A stretch of 37,249 nucleotides of DNA. It comes from an uncultured delta proteobacterium. Lineage in GTDB: Bacteria > Myxococcota_A > Polyangia > Polyangiales > JADJMO01. The stretch spans positions 1 to 37,249 of the forward strand of contig CAIXWQ010001339.1 in assembly GCA_903923175.1 (NCBI GenBank), given 5' to 3'. A model generated the notes under the pieces. That model was not told where the DNA came from. It was given only the letters and a program-made list of their open reading frames with translations, and made no database searches. A program made the position numbers and the translations under genes. Positions 14,602 to 22,692 of the stretch are shown in pieces; positions within the stretch are counted from its first letter, which is position 1, and each line of letters begins with the position of its first letter.

Positions 14602-15903
14602 TTGAAACGCCTTCGCATCACGCCTTTCTCCCGCTTCGCCCTCGCCGCCTCGCTCGCCTCGCTCGCCCCGATCGCGTGCTCGCGAAGCGACGCCCCATCG
14701 CCGTCCAAGGCGACCTCCGCGGCCGCCTCGTCCGCGGTCGCTTCCGCCGCGGTCGCTTCCTCCGCGCTCGCCGCGACGGCGCCGTCCGTCGCCGCGGACG
14801 GCTCGGGCGCCGCGGGGTCGAGCACGGGCGCCGCGAGCGCGGGCACGCGCCCGGTCGTCGGGGCGGGGCTGTGCGATCTGCGCTGGGGGTTCCACGGCAA
14901 GGTGGCCGGGCAGGAGGCCTACTTGCGCGTCGTGCGGGACGCGTCCGGCGGGGACGCGGTGGTCGGGCGCTACTTCTACGCCAAGCACGGCCTCGACCTC
15001 GGGCTGCGCGGCACGCTCGCCTCCTCGCTCGAGCTCGACCTCGTGGAGGGGGACGCGAAGGCGCCGAGCGGGCGCTTCAAGGGCAAGTGCGATCCGACGA
15101 CGGGCGCGCTCGACGGCACCTGGAACGGCGGCAAGGACGACGTGCCGTTCCACTTCGACCGCATCGACGCGCGCGACAAACCGCTCGTCGCGACCAAGCG
15201 CCTGGCGCTCGCGCGCAAGGCCAAGAAGAAGCCCGCCCCGGGCGGCCCGCCGGGCGCGGACGTCTGCGAGTACGCGCAGAAGCGCTTCGAGCTGTTCGGC
15301 GCCGGCACCCCCGAGGCCGAGCAGGCGCTCAACCAGCAGGACGCGCGGACCCTGAAGGCGCGCGTGCTCTCGAAGGACTTGTACGGCCAGACCGAGACCT
15401 GCGAGGAGGGGCTCAGCGCGACGTTCAGCGAAGGGATCGTCGCGATCTTCCACGGCCTCGCGACGATCGAGGCGAGCGGCACCTTCATGGTGTCCGGCGC
15501 GGCGCACCCGGCGAACGCGGTCGACTACGCGCGCCGCACGTTCGACCTGACGACCGGGCGCGCGGTCGAGGAGAAGGACCTGTTCGCGAAGTTCCCGAAG
15601 GAGCTCGTCGAGCGCTGCGTCGCGGCCTACGCGAAGGCGAACGACATGGACGACTTCGCGACGCAGATCACCGGCCACTCGTTCGATCTCACCGCGGCGG
15701 GGCTGCACGTCTTCGGCACCGACTACCCGCACGTCGCCGCCGCGCTCACCGGCGCGGGGCCGACGATCACCTGGGGCGCGCTGTTGCGAGACCACGCGCT
15801 GCGCGCCGACTCGCCGGTGAAGCGCGCGTGGGACGGCGTCGCGCCGTCGAGCGCGCCCGCGGGGCCGGGGGACTGCATCGGCGGGGTGGCTCTGCCGAAG
15901 TGA
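14602..15903 (+). CDS. lipoprotein with Ala/Ser linker and DUF3298-like C-terminal domain
   Basis: The 433-residue protein starts at TTG 14602, which has GGAG 6 nt upstream and begins a signal peptide (M-K-R-L-R-I-T-P-F-S). The frame is open for another 240 bases upstream, but that part reads as arginine-rich non-protein sequence. The lipid-attachment cysteine is probably residue 26 (A-P-I-A-C). An Ala/Ser linker of about 45 residues follows. The middle domain contains LCDLRWGFHGKVAGQEAY and repeated Gly-rich strands. The C-terminal part (V-D-Y-A-R-R-T-F-D-L-T-T-G-R, L-F-A-K-F-P-K) resembles DUF3298/RsiV-type periplasmic domains. Function is unknown. Confidence 0.75.
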   Translation: MKRLRITPFSRFALAASLASLAPIACSRSDAPSPSKATSAAASSAVASAAVASSALAATAPSVAADGSGAAGSSTGAASAGTRPVVGAGLCDLRWGFHGKVAGQEAYLRVVRDASGGDAVVGRYFYAKHGLDLGLRGTLASSLELDLVEGDAKAPSGRFKGKCDPTTGALDGTWNGGKDDVPFHFDRIDARDKPLVATKRLALARKAKKKPAPGGPPGADVCEYAQKRFELFGAGTPEAEQALNQQDARTLKARVLSKDLYGQTETCEEGLSATFSEGIVAIFHGLATIEASGTFMVSGAAHPANAVDYARRTFDLTTGRAVEEKDLFAKFPKELVERCVAAYAKANDMDDFATQITGHSFDLTAAGLHVFGTDYPHVAAALTGAGPTITWGALLRDHALRADSPVKRAWDGVAPSSAPAGPGDCIGGVALPK

Positions 15904-15965
15904 GCGGAGCGGAGGCCAGCCTCGCGCTCGCGTCAGAGATCCTCCCCTCGACGGCGGCGGCCGAA

Positions 15966-15971
15966 TACAAT
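15966..15971 (+). promoter_or_regulatory. TACAAT box, putative leaderless -10
   Basis: TACAAT ends exactly 7 nt before ATG 15979. The 7 nt are CGCGCGC, with no ribosome site, so transcription would begin at or next to the start codon. Confidence 0.55.
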
Positions 15972-15978
15972 CGCGCGC

Positions 15979-16617
15979 ATGAAGCTCGCTCGCACGGCCC
16001 TGCTGCTCGCCGCCCTCGGACTCGCCGCCTGTTCCAAGCCCTCGACCGGTGAGCCGGGCGCCGCCAAAGCCGACGAGTCGGCCAAGGCGGCCGCGGCGAA
16101 GGCGTCGGCGAGCGATCTCGCGGCCAGCGCGAGCGCGTCGAGCACCGTCGCGCCGGCGCCGCGGCCTGCGACGTCGGGCTCCGGCGCGGCCTCGAAGCAC
16201 AAGCTCGAGGGGCTCGGCGCCAACGAGGCCGACGTCTCGCGCTACGAAGACGAGAAGAAGCTCGCGACGCCCGCCAAGCAGAAGATCGTCGCCGCGTACT
16301 ACACCGCGCGCGTGGAGCCGACCGGCAGCGCGAAGTCGGTGGCGGTGCTGCCGAAGGACACGGAGGTCACGGTGGTGGCCGAGCGCGGCATGCACCAGCT
16401 GATCACGTTCGCGAACCCGGACAAGAGCAGCGAGACGCTCGTGGGCTGGATCTTCAAGATGGCCTTCGACGAGAAGTCGCTCGCCGGCTGCCCGTCGGCC
16501 GGCGTGATGGTCGACGCGCCCACCACCGGCGCGTTCTGCGCGAAGCCGTGCTCGCCCGACAAGGCCTGCCCCGCGGGCCAGAAGTGCTTCCACGGCGCGT
16601 GCATGAAGTCCGAGTGA
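15979..16617 (+). CDS. lipoprotein with SH3-like and Cys-rich C-terminal parts
   Basis: The protein has 212 residues. A classic signal peptide with lipobox L-A-A-C places the lipid cysteine at residue 18. A long Ala/Ser/Lys linker runs to about residue 75. The middle part (V-A-A-Y-Y-T-A-R-V-E-P, S-V-A-V-L-P-K-D-T-E-V-T-V-V-A-E, V-G-W-I-F-K-M) resembles bacterial SH3-type domains of envelope proteins. The end carries six cysteines (F-C-A-K-P-C-S-P-D-K-A-C-P-A-G-Q-K-C) in a pattern seen in myxobacterial secreted proteins. It stops 4 bp from the convergent ABC permease gene; both stop codons lie in the palindrome TGAGCGCTCA. It is probably outer-membrane anchored; function is unknown. Confidence 0.78.
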   Translation: MKLARTALLLAALGLAACSKPSTGEPGAAKADESAKAAAAKASASDLAASASASSTVAPAPRPATSGSGAASKHKLEGLGANEADVSRYEDEKKLATPAKQKIVAAYYTARVEPTGSAKSVAVLPKDTEVTVVAERGMHQLITFANPDKSSETLVGWIFKMAFDEKSLAGCPSAGVMVDAPTTGAFCAKPCSPDKACPAGQKCFHGACMKSE

Positions 16618-16621
16618 GCGC

Positions 16622-17782
16622 TCACGCGAGCGTGCGCCGGAAGCGCACGACCGCGATCGACATCAGCGTCACCGCGATCAGCGCGAGCCGGCCGAGCGGC
16701 TGCGCGATGTCGGCGAGGCCGGCGCCGCGCAGCAGGATCGAGCGCAGGATCTCGATGTAGTACCGCACGGGGTTCAGCCAGGTGATCGGCTGCACCCAGT
16801 CGGGCATCGCCTCGATCGGCGTCATCATCCCCGACAGGAGGAAGCACGGGATGATGATGAAGAACGCGCCCATCAGCGCCTGCTGCTGCGTGCGCGCGAG
16901 CGTGCCGACGACGAGCCCGAGGCCGAGCGTGCCGACCAGGTAGACGAGCGCGGCGCAGAACAGCAGCGGGATCGAGCCGCGCATCGGCACGTCGAAGACG
17001 AAGTTGCCGACCACGAGGATCAGCGCCTGATCGATCAGGCCGAAGATCGCGTAGGGGACCGTCTTGCCGATCATGAGCACGATCGGCCGGATCGGCGTGA
17101 CGAGCAGCTGCTCCATGGTGCCGACCTCGCGCTCGCGGGCGAGCCCCATCGCCGTGATGATGGCGGTGACGATCAAGAGGATCGACGCGCCGGTGCCCGG
17201 CACGATGAAGATGCGGCTCTTGAGCGACGGGTTGTAGAGCAGGCGCGGCTCCAGCGAGACGCGCGCGATCGACGCCACCGCGCCGGGCGGCAGGCGCGCG
17301 ACCTGGGTGCGGATCGAAGCGAGCGCCGCGTACTGCTCGATCGCGGCGCTGGCGGCGACGCCGCGCACGGGATCGGAGCCGTCGACCAGGACCTGCACGC
17401 TCGCGGGCACCGCGCTCGCGACGTCGCGCCCGTAGCCGCGGGGGATCACCACCGCGACCGTGGCCGTGTTGGCGCGCAGCGCCTCGCTCGCCTCGTCGAT
17501 CGTGCGCACGTACCGCAGCGTGAAGGTCTTGTCGGCCGAGAGCCCGTCGAGGAACGCGCGGCTCTCGGTGCTGCGGTCGTCGTCGAGCACGACGGTGTCG
17601 GCGTGGTTGAACTCGAGGTTCGCCGCGAAGCCGAGGATGGTGAGCTGCAGCACCGGGATGCCGAGCACCACCGCCATCATCCGCTTGTCGCGGAACGCCT
17701 GGAGGAACTCCTTGCGGATCAGTGCGAGGAGCGTCGTCACGAACGACGCGCCGAACGAGGGGGAGGGCGCGCGGGGGCTCAC
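16622..17782 (-). CDS. ABC-2 type exporter permease, YbhR-like
   Basis: The protein has 386 residues. One N-terminal helix (about 31-50) lies after K-E-F-L-Q-A-F-R-D-K-R-M, followed by a large extracytoplasmic domain (about 55-205) and then five or six helices. Family features are E-R-E-V-G-T-M-E-Q-L-L-V-T-P-I-R-P just after the first helix of the bundle and P-I-E-A-M-P-D-W-V-Q-P near the end. The GTG start overlaps the stop of the upstream permease by 4 nt (GTGA). It is the last gene of a five-gene exporter operon like E. coli ybhGFSR and pairs with 17779-18951 as the second half of the channel. Confidence 0.92.
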   Translation of the reverse strand: MSPRAPSPSFGASFVTTLLALIRKEFLQAFRDKRMMAVVLGIPVLQLTILGFAANLEFNHADTVVLDDDRSTESRAFLDGLSADKTFTLRYVRTIDEASEALRANTATVAVVIPRGYGRDVASAVPASVQVLVDGSDPVRGVAASAAIEQYAALASIRTQVARLPPGAVASIARVSLEPRLLYNPSLKSRIFIVPGTGASILLIVTAIITAMGLAREREVGTMEQLLVTPIRPIVLMIGKTVPYAIFGLIDQALILVVGNFVFDVPMRGSIPLLFCAALVYLVGTLGLGLVVGTLARTQQQALMGAFFIIIPCFLLSGMMTPIEAMPDWVQPITWLNPVRYYIEILRSILLRGAGLADIAQPLGRLALIAVTLMSIAVVRFRRTLA

Positions 17783-18951
17783 GCGATCCTCCGCCGGAAG
17801 CGCGCGGTGGAGATGGCGATGACCACCGTGGCGAAGATCGCGAGCGCGAGCGCGTCGCGCGCGAGATCCGCCGGCGCGACGTCGCGCAGCATGATGCCGC
17901 GCACCGCGTGCATGTAGTGCCGCACCGGCAGGACGTTCGAGAAGATCTGCAGCGGCCGCGGCATGTTCTCGATCGGCATGATGAAGCCCGAGAGGAGCAC
18001 CGCCGGCAGCATGGAGCTCACCGCCGCGACCTGCGTCGCGACCATCTGGTTCTTGGTGAGCACGCTGATCATGAGCCCCTGACCGAGCCCGGCCACGAGG
18101 AACAGGGACGAGAGCGCGAGCAGCAGCGGGATCGAGCCGCGGATCGGGACGCCGAAGAGCCAGGTGCCGGCCGCGAGCACCAGCAGCATCTGGATCATGG
18201 CGATGCCGAAGTAGGGGAGCAGCTTGCCGAGCACGATCTCGATGCGCCGCACCGGCGTCGCGAAGAGCTGCTCCATGCTCCCGCGCTCCCACTCGCGCGC
18301 CACGGTGAGCGCCGTCAGCAGCACCGACATCATCGTCTGGATGACCGCGACGAGCCCCGGCACCAGGTACAGCGCCGATTTCGACGAGGGGTTGTAGAGC
18401 GCGCGCACCCGCGCCTCGATGGCGTCGGGGCTCGGGCCGAGCGCCTTCTCTGCGAGGTCGTGATCGACCACCACGGTGAAGCGCGACGCCGACGAGAGCA
18501 CGGTCTGCGTGGTGGCGTTGTCGGCCGCGTCGATCAGCACCTGCACGGCGCCGGTCTCGCCGCGGCCGAGCGCGCGCGAGAAGCCCTTGGGGACGACCAC
18601 GCCGACGCTCGCGGCGCGGCGGCGGAACATCGGCTCGATCTCCTCGGCGGAGGCGACCTCGCCGACGCGCGTGAAGCTCGGCCCCGAGAAGAGCCGCGCG
18701 ACGATCTGGCGGCTCTCGGCGGTCTGGTCCTGATCGACGATCACGACCGGGATGTGATCGACGTCGAACGAGATCGCGTAGCCGAACAGGATCAGCATGA
18801 TCAGCGGCATGCCGACGGCGAAGTAGAGCGTGCCGAGGTCACGAAAGACGTGCATGACCTCCTTCAGCGCGATGGCCGCGATCCTTCGGAGCGCGCCGCG
18901 CAGCCCCGAGCCGCGACGCCGCGGCGCCGACGTGGAGGCCTGCGGGCTCAT
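17779..18951 (-). CDS. ABC-2 type exporter permease, YbhS-like
   Basis: The protein has 390 residues with the same architecture as its downstream neighbour. A basic N-terminus precedes helix 1 (about 41-60, after K-E-V-M-H-V-F-R-D), then a large external domain, then five or six helices starting near 240. E-W-E-R-G-S-M-E-Q-L-F-A-T-P and P-I-E-N-M-P are the equivalents of the other permease's motifs. The frame is open further upstream, but ATG 18951 overlaps the ATPase stop as ATGA and begins where family similarity begins. The two permeases have clearly diverged, suggesting a heterodimeric channel. Confidence 0.92.
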   Translation of the reverse strand: MSPQASTSAPRRRGSGLRGALRRIAAIALKEVMHVFRDLGTLYFAVGMPLIMLILFGYAISFDVDHIPVVIVDQDQTAESRQIVARLFSGPSFTRVGEVASAEEIEPMFRRRAASVGVVVPKGFSRALGRGETGAVQVLIDAADNATTQTVLSSASRFTVVVDHDLAEKALGPSPDAIEARVRALYNPSSKSALYLVPGLVAVIQTMMSVLLTALTVAREWERGSMEQLFATPVRRIEIVLGKLLPYFGIAMIQMLLVLAAGTWLFGVPIRGSIPLLLALSSLFLVAGLGQGLMISVLTKNQMVATQVAAVSSMLPAVLLSGFIMPIENMPRPLQIFSNVLPVRHYMHAVRGIMLRDVAPADLARDALALAIFATVVIAISTARFRRRIA

Positions 18952-19916
18952 GCGGCGACCACCTTTCGACCTGCGACCTCGAGGAACACGTCCTCGAGCG
19001 TCGGCGCGATCTCCTCGGCCACGGGCTGCTCGGCGCCGGCCTCGAGCGCCGCGCGCGCCAGCGCCTCGGCCCCGGGCGCGTCGTCGGCGCAGCGCACGTG
19101 CAGCCCCGCGCCGAACGGCTCGACCGCGCGCACCCACGGCAGGGCCGCGAGCGCCGCTTGCGGCAAGCGTCGGCCACGCAGGGCGAAGGTGCGCCCCGGC
19201 ACGAACTCGCGCTTGAGGCCGCTCGGCGTGTCGAGGGCCACGAGCGAGCCGTCGACCATGAGGCCGACGCGGGCGCAGTACTCGGCCTCGTCCATGTAGT
19301 GCGTGGTGACGAAGACCGTGGTGCCCGCGCTCGCGAGCGTGCGGATGATCCGCCAGAAGTTGCGCCGCGCCTCGGGATCGACGCCGGCCGTCGGCTCGTC
19401 GAGGAAGACGATCGGCGGCGCGTGGATGAGCGCGGTGGCGAGCGCGAGGCGCTGGCGCATGCCGCCCGGCAGCGCGCCGGCGGGGCGCGGATCGTCGGGG
19501 GCGAGATCGACGTCGCGCAGCAGCTCCTTCGCGCGCGCGAGGCGCGCCTTGCGCGGGATGCGATACGCGCCGCCGAAGAAGTCGAGGTTCTCCGCCGCCG
19601 TCAGGTCTGGGTACAGCGAGAACTTCTGCGACATGTACCCGACCGAGAGGCGCACCCCCTCGGGATCGCGCGCCACGTCGTGCCCGGCGACGATCGCGCG
19701 CCCCTCGGTCGGCGCGAGCAGGCCGCAGAGGATCCGGATCGTGGTCGACTTGCCGGCGCCGTTCGCCCCGAGGTAGCCGAAGATCTCGCCTCGCTCGACG
19801 GCGAACGAGACCGAGCGCACCGCGGTGAACGCGCCGAACCGCTTCACGAGCGACAGCGCCTCGAGGATCGGCGCGTGCTCGCCGCCGCCGCCGCCGTGCG
19901 CTTCGCCCGCGCTCAC
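18948..19916 (-). CDS. ABC transporter ATPase with intact H-loop and altered signature (LPGGM)
   Basis: The protein has 322 residues. Walker A is GANGAGKS at 50-57, the Q-loop is M-S-Q-K-F-S-L-Y, Walker B is I-V-F-L-D-E-P, and the switch histidine is His206 in V-T-T-H-Y-M-D-E-A-E. The signature reads L-P-G-G-M-R-Q-R, with Pro for the Ser that contacts ATP in the partner site. It corresponds to the second ATPase half of E. coli YbhF, which is one fused protein there but two genes here. The start is GTG, overlapping the previous stop as GTGA. The N-terminal G-G-G-G-G-E-H tail is a linker. It is part of the exporter operon from 21915 to 16622. Confidence 0.92.
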   Translation of the reverse strand: MSAGEAHGGGGGEHAPILEALSLVKRFGAFTAVRSVSFAVERGEIFGYLGANGAGKSTTIRILCGLLAPTEGRAIVAGHDVARDPEGVRLSVGYMSQKFSLYPDLTAAENLDFFGGAYRIPRKARLARAKELLRDVDLAPDDPRPAGALPGGMRQRLALATALIHAPPIVFLDEPTAGVDPEARRNFWRIIRTLASAGTTVFVTTHYMDEAEYCARVGLMVDGSLVALDTPSGLKREFVPGRTFALRGRRLPQAALAALPWVRAVEPFGAGLHVRCADDAPGAEALARAALEAGAEQPVAEEIAPTLEDVFLEVAGRKVVAA

Positions 19917-20872
19917 GCGGCCTCCGCCTCGCGCTGCTTGCGCGCGGCGAGCGAGAAGTAGAGGTCCTCGAAGTCCGGTACGCTGCGCACGACCGCCGCG
20001 CCGAGCGCCGCCAGCCCCGCGCGCACGGCCTCCTCGTGCGCAGGCTCGACCAGCGCGCGGATGCGCTCGCCCGCCGGGGTGACCGCGACCACGCCCGCGT
20101 GCGACTCCAGGAACGCGTCGAGCGGCGCGCGGTCGGACGAGGATGCGCGCGCCTCGAGCACCACGTCGATGCAGTCGCGCACGAGCGCGGTCGGCTCGCC
20201 CTCGGTCAGCACCCTGCCGCCCGACAGCAGGCAGACGCGCCCGCAGCGCGCCGCCTCGTCCATGTACGGCGTCGAGACGAGCACGCCCATGCCCTCCGCC
20301 ACGAACTCGTAGAGCAGCGCCCACACCTCGCGGCGGCTCACCGGATCGACGCCGTTGGTCGGCTCGTCCAGCACCAGCACGCGCGGCCGGTGCAGCAGCG
20401 CGCAGGCGATCGCGAGCTTCTTGTACATCCCGCCCGAGAGCGCGCCTGCGGGGCGATCGTGCGCCTTCTCGAGCTGCGTGATCGCGAGCAGGCGCGCGCG
20501 GCGCTCCTTGTAGTCGGCGCGAGACAGGCCGAAGAGGTGGCCGAAGAAGTTCAGGTTCTCGTCGATCGACAGATCGCCGTAGAGCGCGAACTGCTGCGGC
20601 ATGTAGCCGAGCTGCTCGCGCGCGTCGGCGGGGGCGCGGCGCCAGGGGACGCCGTCGACGAGCACCTCGCCCGCGTCGATGTCGATGAGCCCGGTGAGCG
20701 CGCGGATGAGCGTCGTCTTGCCCGCGCCGTCGGGGCCGACCAGGCCGAGCAGCTCGCCCGGGGCGACGGCGAGCGAGACGCCGTCGAGCGCGGTGACGCC
20801 CGGGAAGCGGCGCACCACGCGGCGCGCCTCGAGCAGCGGCGGGCTCGCGTCGCCGGGCGCCGCAGTGCTCAC
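19913..20872 (-). CDS. ABC transporter ATPase with normal signature but no H-loop histidine
   Basis: The protein has 319 residues. Walker A is GPDGAGKT at 46-53, the Q-loop is [10 protein letters not shown], the signature is L-S-G-G-M at 145-149, and Walker B is [12 protein letters not shown]. Where the switch histidine should be, the sequence is V-S-T-P-Y-M-D-E-A, so residue 202 is Pro. It corresponds to the first ATPase half of YbhF. Combined with the LPGGM signature of its partner, the heterodimer is expected to have one canonical site (this signature with the partner's Walker motifs) and one degenerate site. The start is GTG, overlapping the adaptor gene stop as GTGA. Confidence 0.92.
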   Translation of the reverse strand: MSTAAPGDASPPLLEARRVVRRFPGVTALDGVSLAVAPGELLGLVGPDGAGKTTLIRALTGLIDIDAGEVLVDGVPWRRAPADAREQLGYMPQQFALYGDLSIDENLNFFGHLFGLSRADYKERRARLLAITQLEKAHDRPAGALSGGMYKKLAIACALLHRPRVLVLDEPTNGVDPVSRREVWALLYEFVAEGMGVLVSTPYMDEAARCGRVCLLSGGRVLTEGEPTALVRDCIDVVLEARASSSDRAPLDAFLESHAGVVAVTPAGERIRALVEPAHEEAVRAGLAALGAAVVRSVPDFEDLYFSLAARKQREAEAA

Positions 20873-21915
20873 GGGTTGGTCCCCGGGATCACGACTTCGG
20901 CGGGCATCCCGGCGCGCAGCTCCCCCTTCGCGTTCTCGAGCGCGATCTCGACGGCGTACACCAGCCGATCGCGGTCCTCGCGCGTCTGCACGTTGCGCGG
21001 CGTGAACTCCGCCTCGCTCGCCACGCGCCGCACGGTGCCGGTGAAGACGCGCCCCTCGTACGCGTCGACGCGGACCTCGGCCTTCGCGCCGATCCTGGCG
21101 CGCGACAGCTCCGCGTTCGGCAGGAAGAAGACCGCCTTCACGGTCGAGAGATCGATCATCGTGAGCACGCGCGCGCCGGGCGCGAGCACCGCGCCGGGCT
21201 CGTGCAGCCGATCGACGATCGTCCCCTGGCGCGGGGCCTTCAGCACGCACTCGGCCACCGCGAGCTTCGCGCGGCGCACGTCGGCCTGGGCCGCGTCGAA
21301 GCCGGTCCTGGCCACCTCGACCTGCGCGTCGGCGGTGCCGATGTTCGCGGCCTGCGCCTTCGCCGTGAGGGCCGCCGCGCCGACGCTGGCGCTCGCTGCG
21401 TTCTTCTCGGCCTCGAGCCCCTTCTGCGCCGTCTCGGCGCGATCGAGCTCGACCTCCGGCAGCGCGCCCGTCGCCGCGAGCGTGTCGGCGCGCTTGCGAT
21501 CGCGCTCCGCCTTCAGGCGCTGCACGTCGACCGTGCCCGTCTTCGCCGAGGCGACCAGGACCTGCGCGCGCGCGGCGTCGGTCGCCTCCTTCGCGCCGGT
21601 CACGCCCGCCTTCGCGACCGTGATCTGCGCCTCGGCCTGCTTGGCGCGCGCCTCGGCCAGCGCGAGCGCGGCCTCCTGATCGTCGCAGTCGAGCCGGGCG
21701 ACGATCTGCCCTGCGGTGACGGCGTCGCCCTCCTGGACGAGCACCTCCGCGAGACGACCGCCGACCTTGGTCGCGACGACCGACTCCGTCCCCTCGAGGG
21801 TGGCCGAGCCGCCCGACGGCGCGTGCTTGTAGGCGCCCTGCGCGCGGACGCGGAGCGCGATCACGATCGAGAGGGCGATCACGAGCAGCACCCCGGCGAT
21901 CAGCTGTTTCTTCAT
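20869..21915 (-). CDS. HlyD-family membrane fusion protein, YbhG-like
   Basis: The 348-residue periplasmic adaptor couples the inner-membrane ABC exporter to the outer membrane. An uncleaved N-terminal helix lies at about 5-24. A first lipoyl half follows (V-A-T-K-V-G-G-R-L-A-E-V-L-V-Q-E-G-D). A long Ala/Glu/Lys-rich coiled coil spans about 80-205. The second lipoyl half is L-K-A-P-R-Q-G-T-I-V-D-R-L-H-E-P-G, and a beta-barrel region ends the chain. The ATG is preceded by AAGGA at 7 nt. It is the first gene of the operon; a TTGACA -35-like hexamer on the minus strand (21970-21965) and the palindrome at 21932-21945 lie just upstream. Confidence 0.93.
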   Translation of the reverse strand: MKKQLIAGVLLVIALSIVIALRVRAQGAYKHAPSGGSATLEGTESVVATKVGGRLAEVLVQEGDAVTAGQIVARLDCDDQEAALALAEARAKQAEAQITVAKAGVTGAKEATDAARAQVLVASAKTGTVDVQRLKAERDRKRADTLAATGALPEVELDRAETAQKGLEAEKNAASASVGAAALTAKAQAANIGTADAQVEVARTGFDAAQADVRRAKLAVAECVLKAPRQGTIVDRLHEPGAVLAPGARVLTMIDLSTVKAVFFLPNAELSRARIGAKAEVRVDAYEGRVFTGTVRRVASEAEFTPRNVQTREDRDRLVYAVEIALENAKGELRAGMPAEVVIPGTNP

Positions 21916-21931
21916 CGCACGGTCCTTGGTT

Positions 21932-21945
21932 AGTAAGTACTTACT
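21932..21945. promoter_or_regulatory. perfect 14-bp palindrome AGTAAGTACTTACT, probable operator
   Basis: The sequence equals its own reverse complement and is AT-rich inside GC-rich DNA. It lies between the divergent exporter operon (start 21915) and the TetR gene (start 21982). A minus-strand TTGACA (21970-21965) places it over the expected -10 region of the exporter promoter, although no good -10 hexamer is visible. The neighbouring TetR protein is the likely binder. Confidence 0.75.
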
Positions 21946-21981
21946 TGCCTCTTGCGGTGCCGTGTGTCAAGGTCCCTGTCG

Positions 21982-22677
21982 ATGGCGAAACGAGCCGCCC
22001 CCGCTCGAACCGAAGAGGCTGCGCCGTGCGCGATCGCAGGGGCGAGCGCGGCCGCCGCGACCGGCCTGCCGGGCACGCCGACCGAGACGCAGCGCAAGAT
22101 CCTCGCCGCGGCGCTGGAGCTCTTCGCCGAGCGCGGCTTCGCGGCCACCACGACGGCCGCGATCGCGAAGCAGGCGGGGGTCGCCGAGAAGACGATCTTC
22201 GCCCACTTCGCCACCAAGGACCGGCTGTTCGAGGCGACGCTCAACCCCGCCGCGCTCGAGCTGCTGCTCCCGGAGGCGATGGGCGGCGTGCGCGAGACGC
22301 TGGCGCACGAGTGGACGTCGCTCGCCGACCTCTTCGCTGCGTTCATGCGCAACCGGCTCGCCTTCGTGCGCAAGAACCCCGCGAAGCTGAAGCTGATCGC
22401 GCAAGCGCTGATGCTCCACCCGGAGCTCGCCGAGCTCTTCGTGCGCGTGTTCCGCGAGCACCTGGAGCCGCGCCTCGCGCGGGTGACCGAGGGGCTCGAG
22501 GCGGCGGGCGAGCTGCGCAAGCTGCCGCGCACCTCGCTGGTGCGCATCGTGATGTCGATGACGGCGGGCTACATGCTCGCGCGCTTCGTGCTGCGCCCTT
22601 CGGCCGAATGGGACGACGAGGCGGAGCTCACGACGATGATCGACGTGCTGCTGAACGGGCTGCGGCCGCGGGCGTAG
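21982..22677 (+). CDS. TetR-family regulator, CecR (YbiH)-like
   Basis: The protein has 231 residues. An Ala-rich N-terminal extension of about 33 residues precedes the helix-turn-helix (I-L-A-A-A-L-E-L-F-A-E-R-G-F, then T-T-A-A-I-A-K-Q-A-G-V-A-E-K-T-I-F-A-H-F-A-T-K at about 57-79). The C-terminal helical domain resembles CecR/YbiH, which controls ybhGFSR in E. coli. Here the regulator is divergent from the exporter operon rather than in it. I chose ATG 21982; a TTG at 21952 would add ten residues. It ends 15 bp from the convergent lipoprotein gene. The inducer is unknown; CecR has been linked to antibiotic sensitivity. Confidence 0.9.
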   Translation: MAKRAAPARTEEAAPCAIAGASAAAATGLPGTPTETQRKILAAALELFAERGFAATTTAAIAKQAGVAEKTIFAHFATKDRLFEATLNPAALELLLPEAMGGVRETLAHEWTSLADLFAAFMRNRLAFVRKNPAKLKLIAQALMLHPELAELFVRVFREHLEPRLARVTEGLEAAGELRKLPRTSLVRIVMSMTAGYMLARFVLRPSAEWDDEAELTTMIDVLLNGLRPRA

Positions 22678-22692
22678 CGCGCCGCGGCGGCG

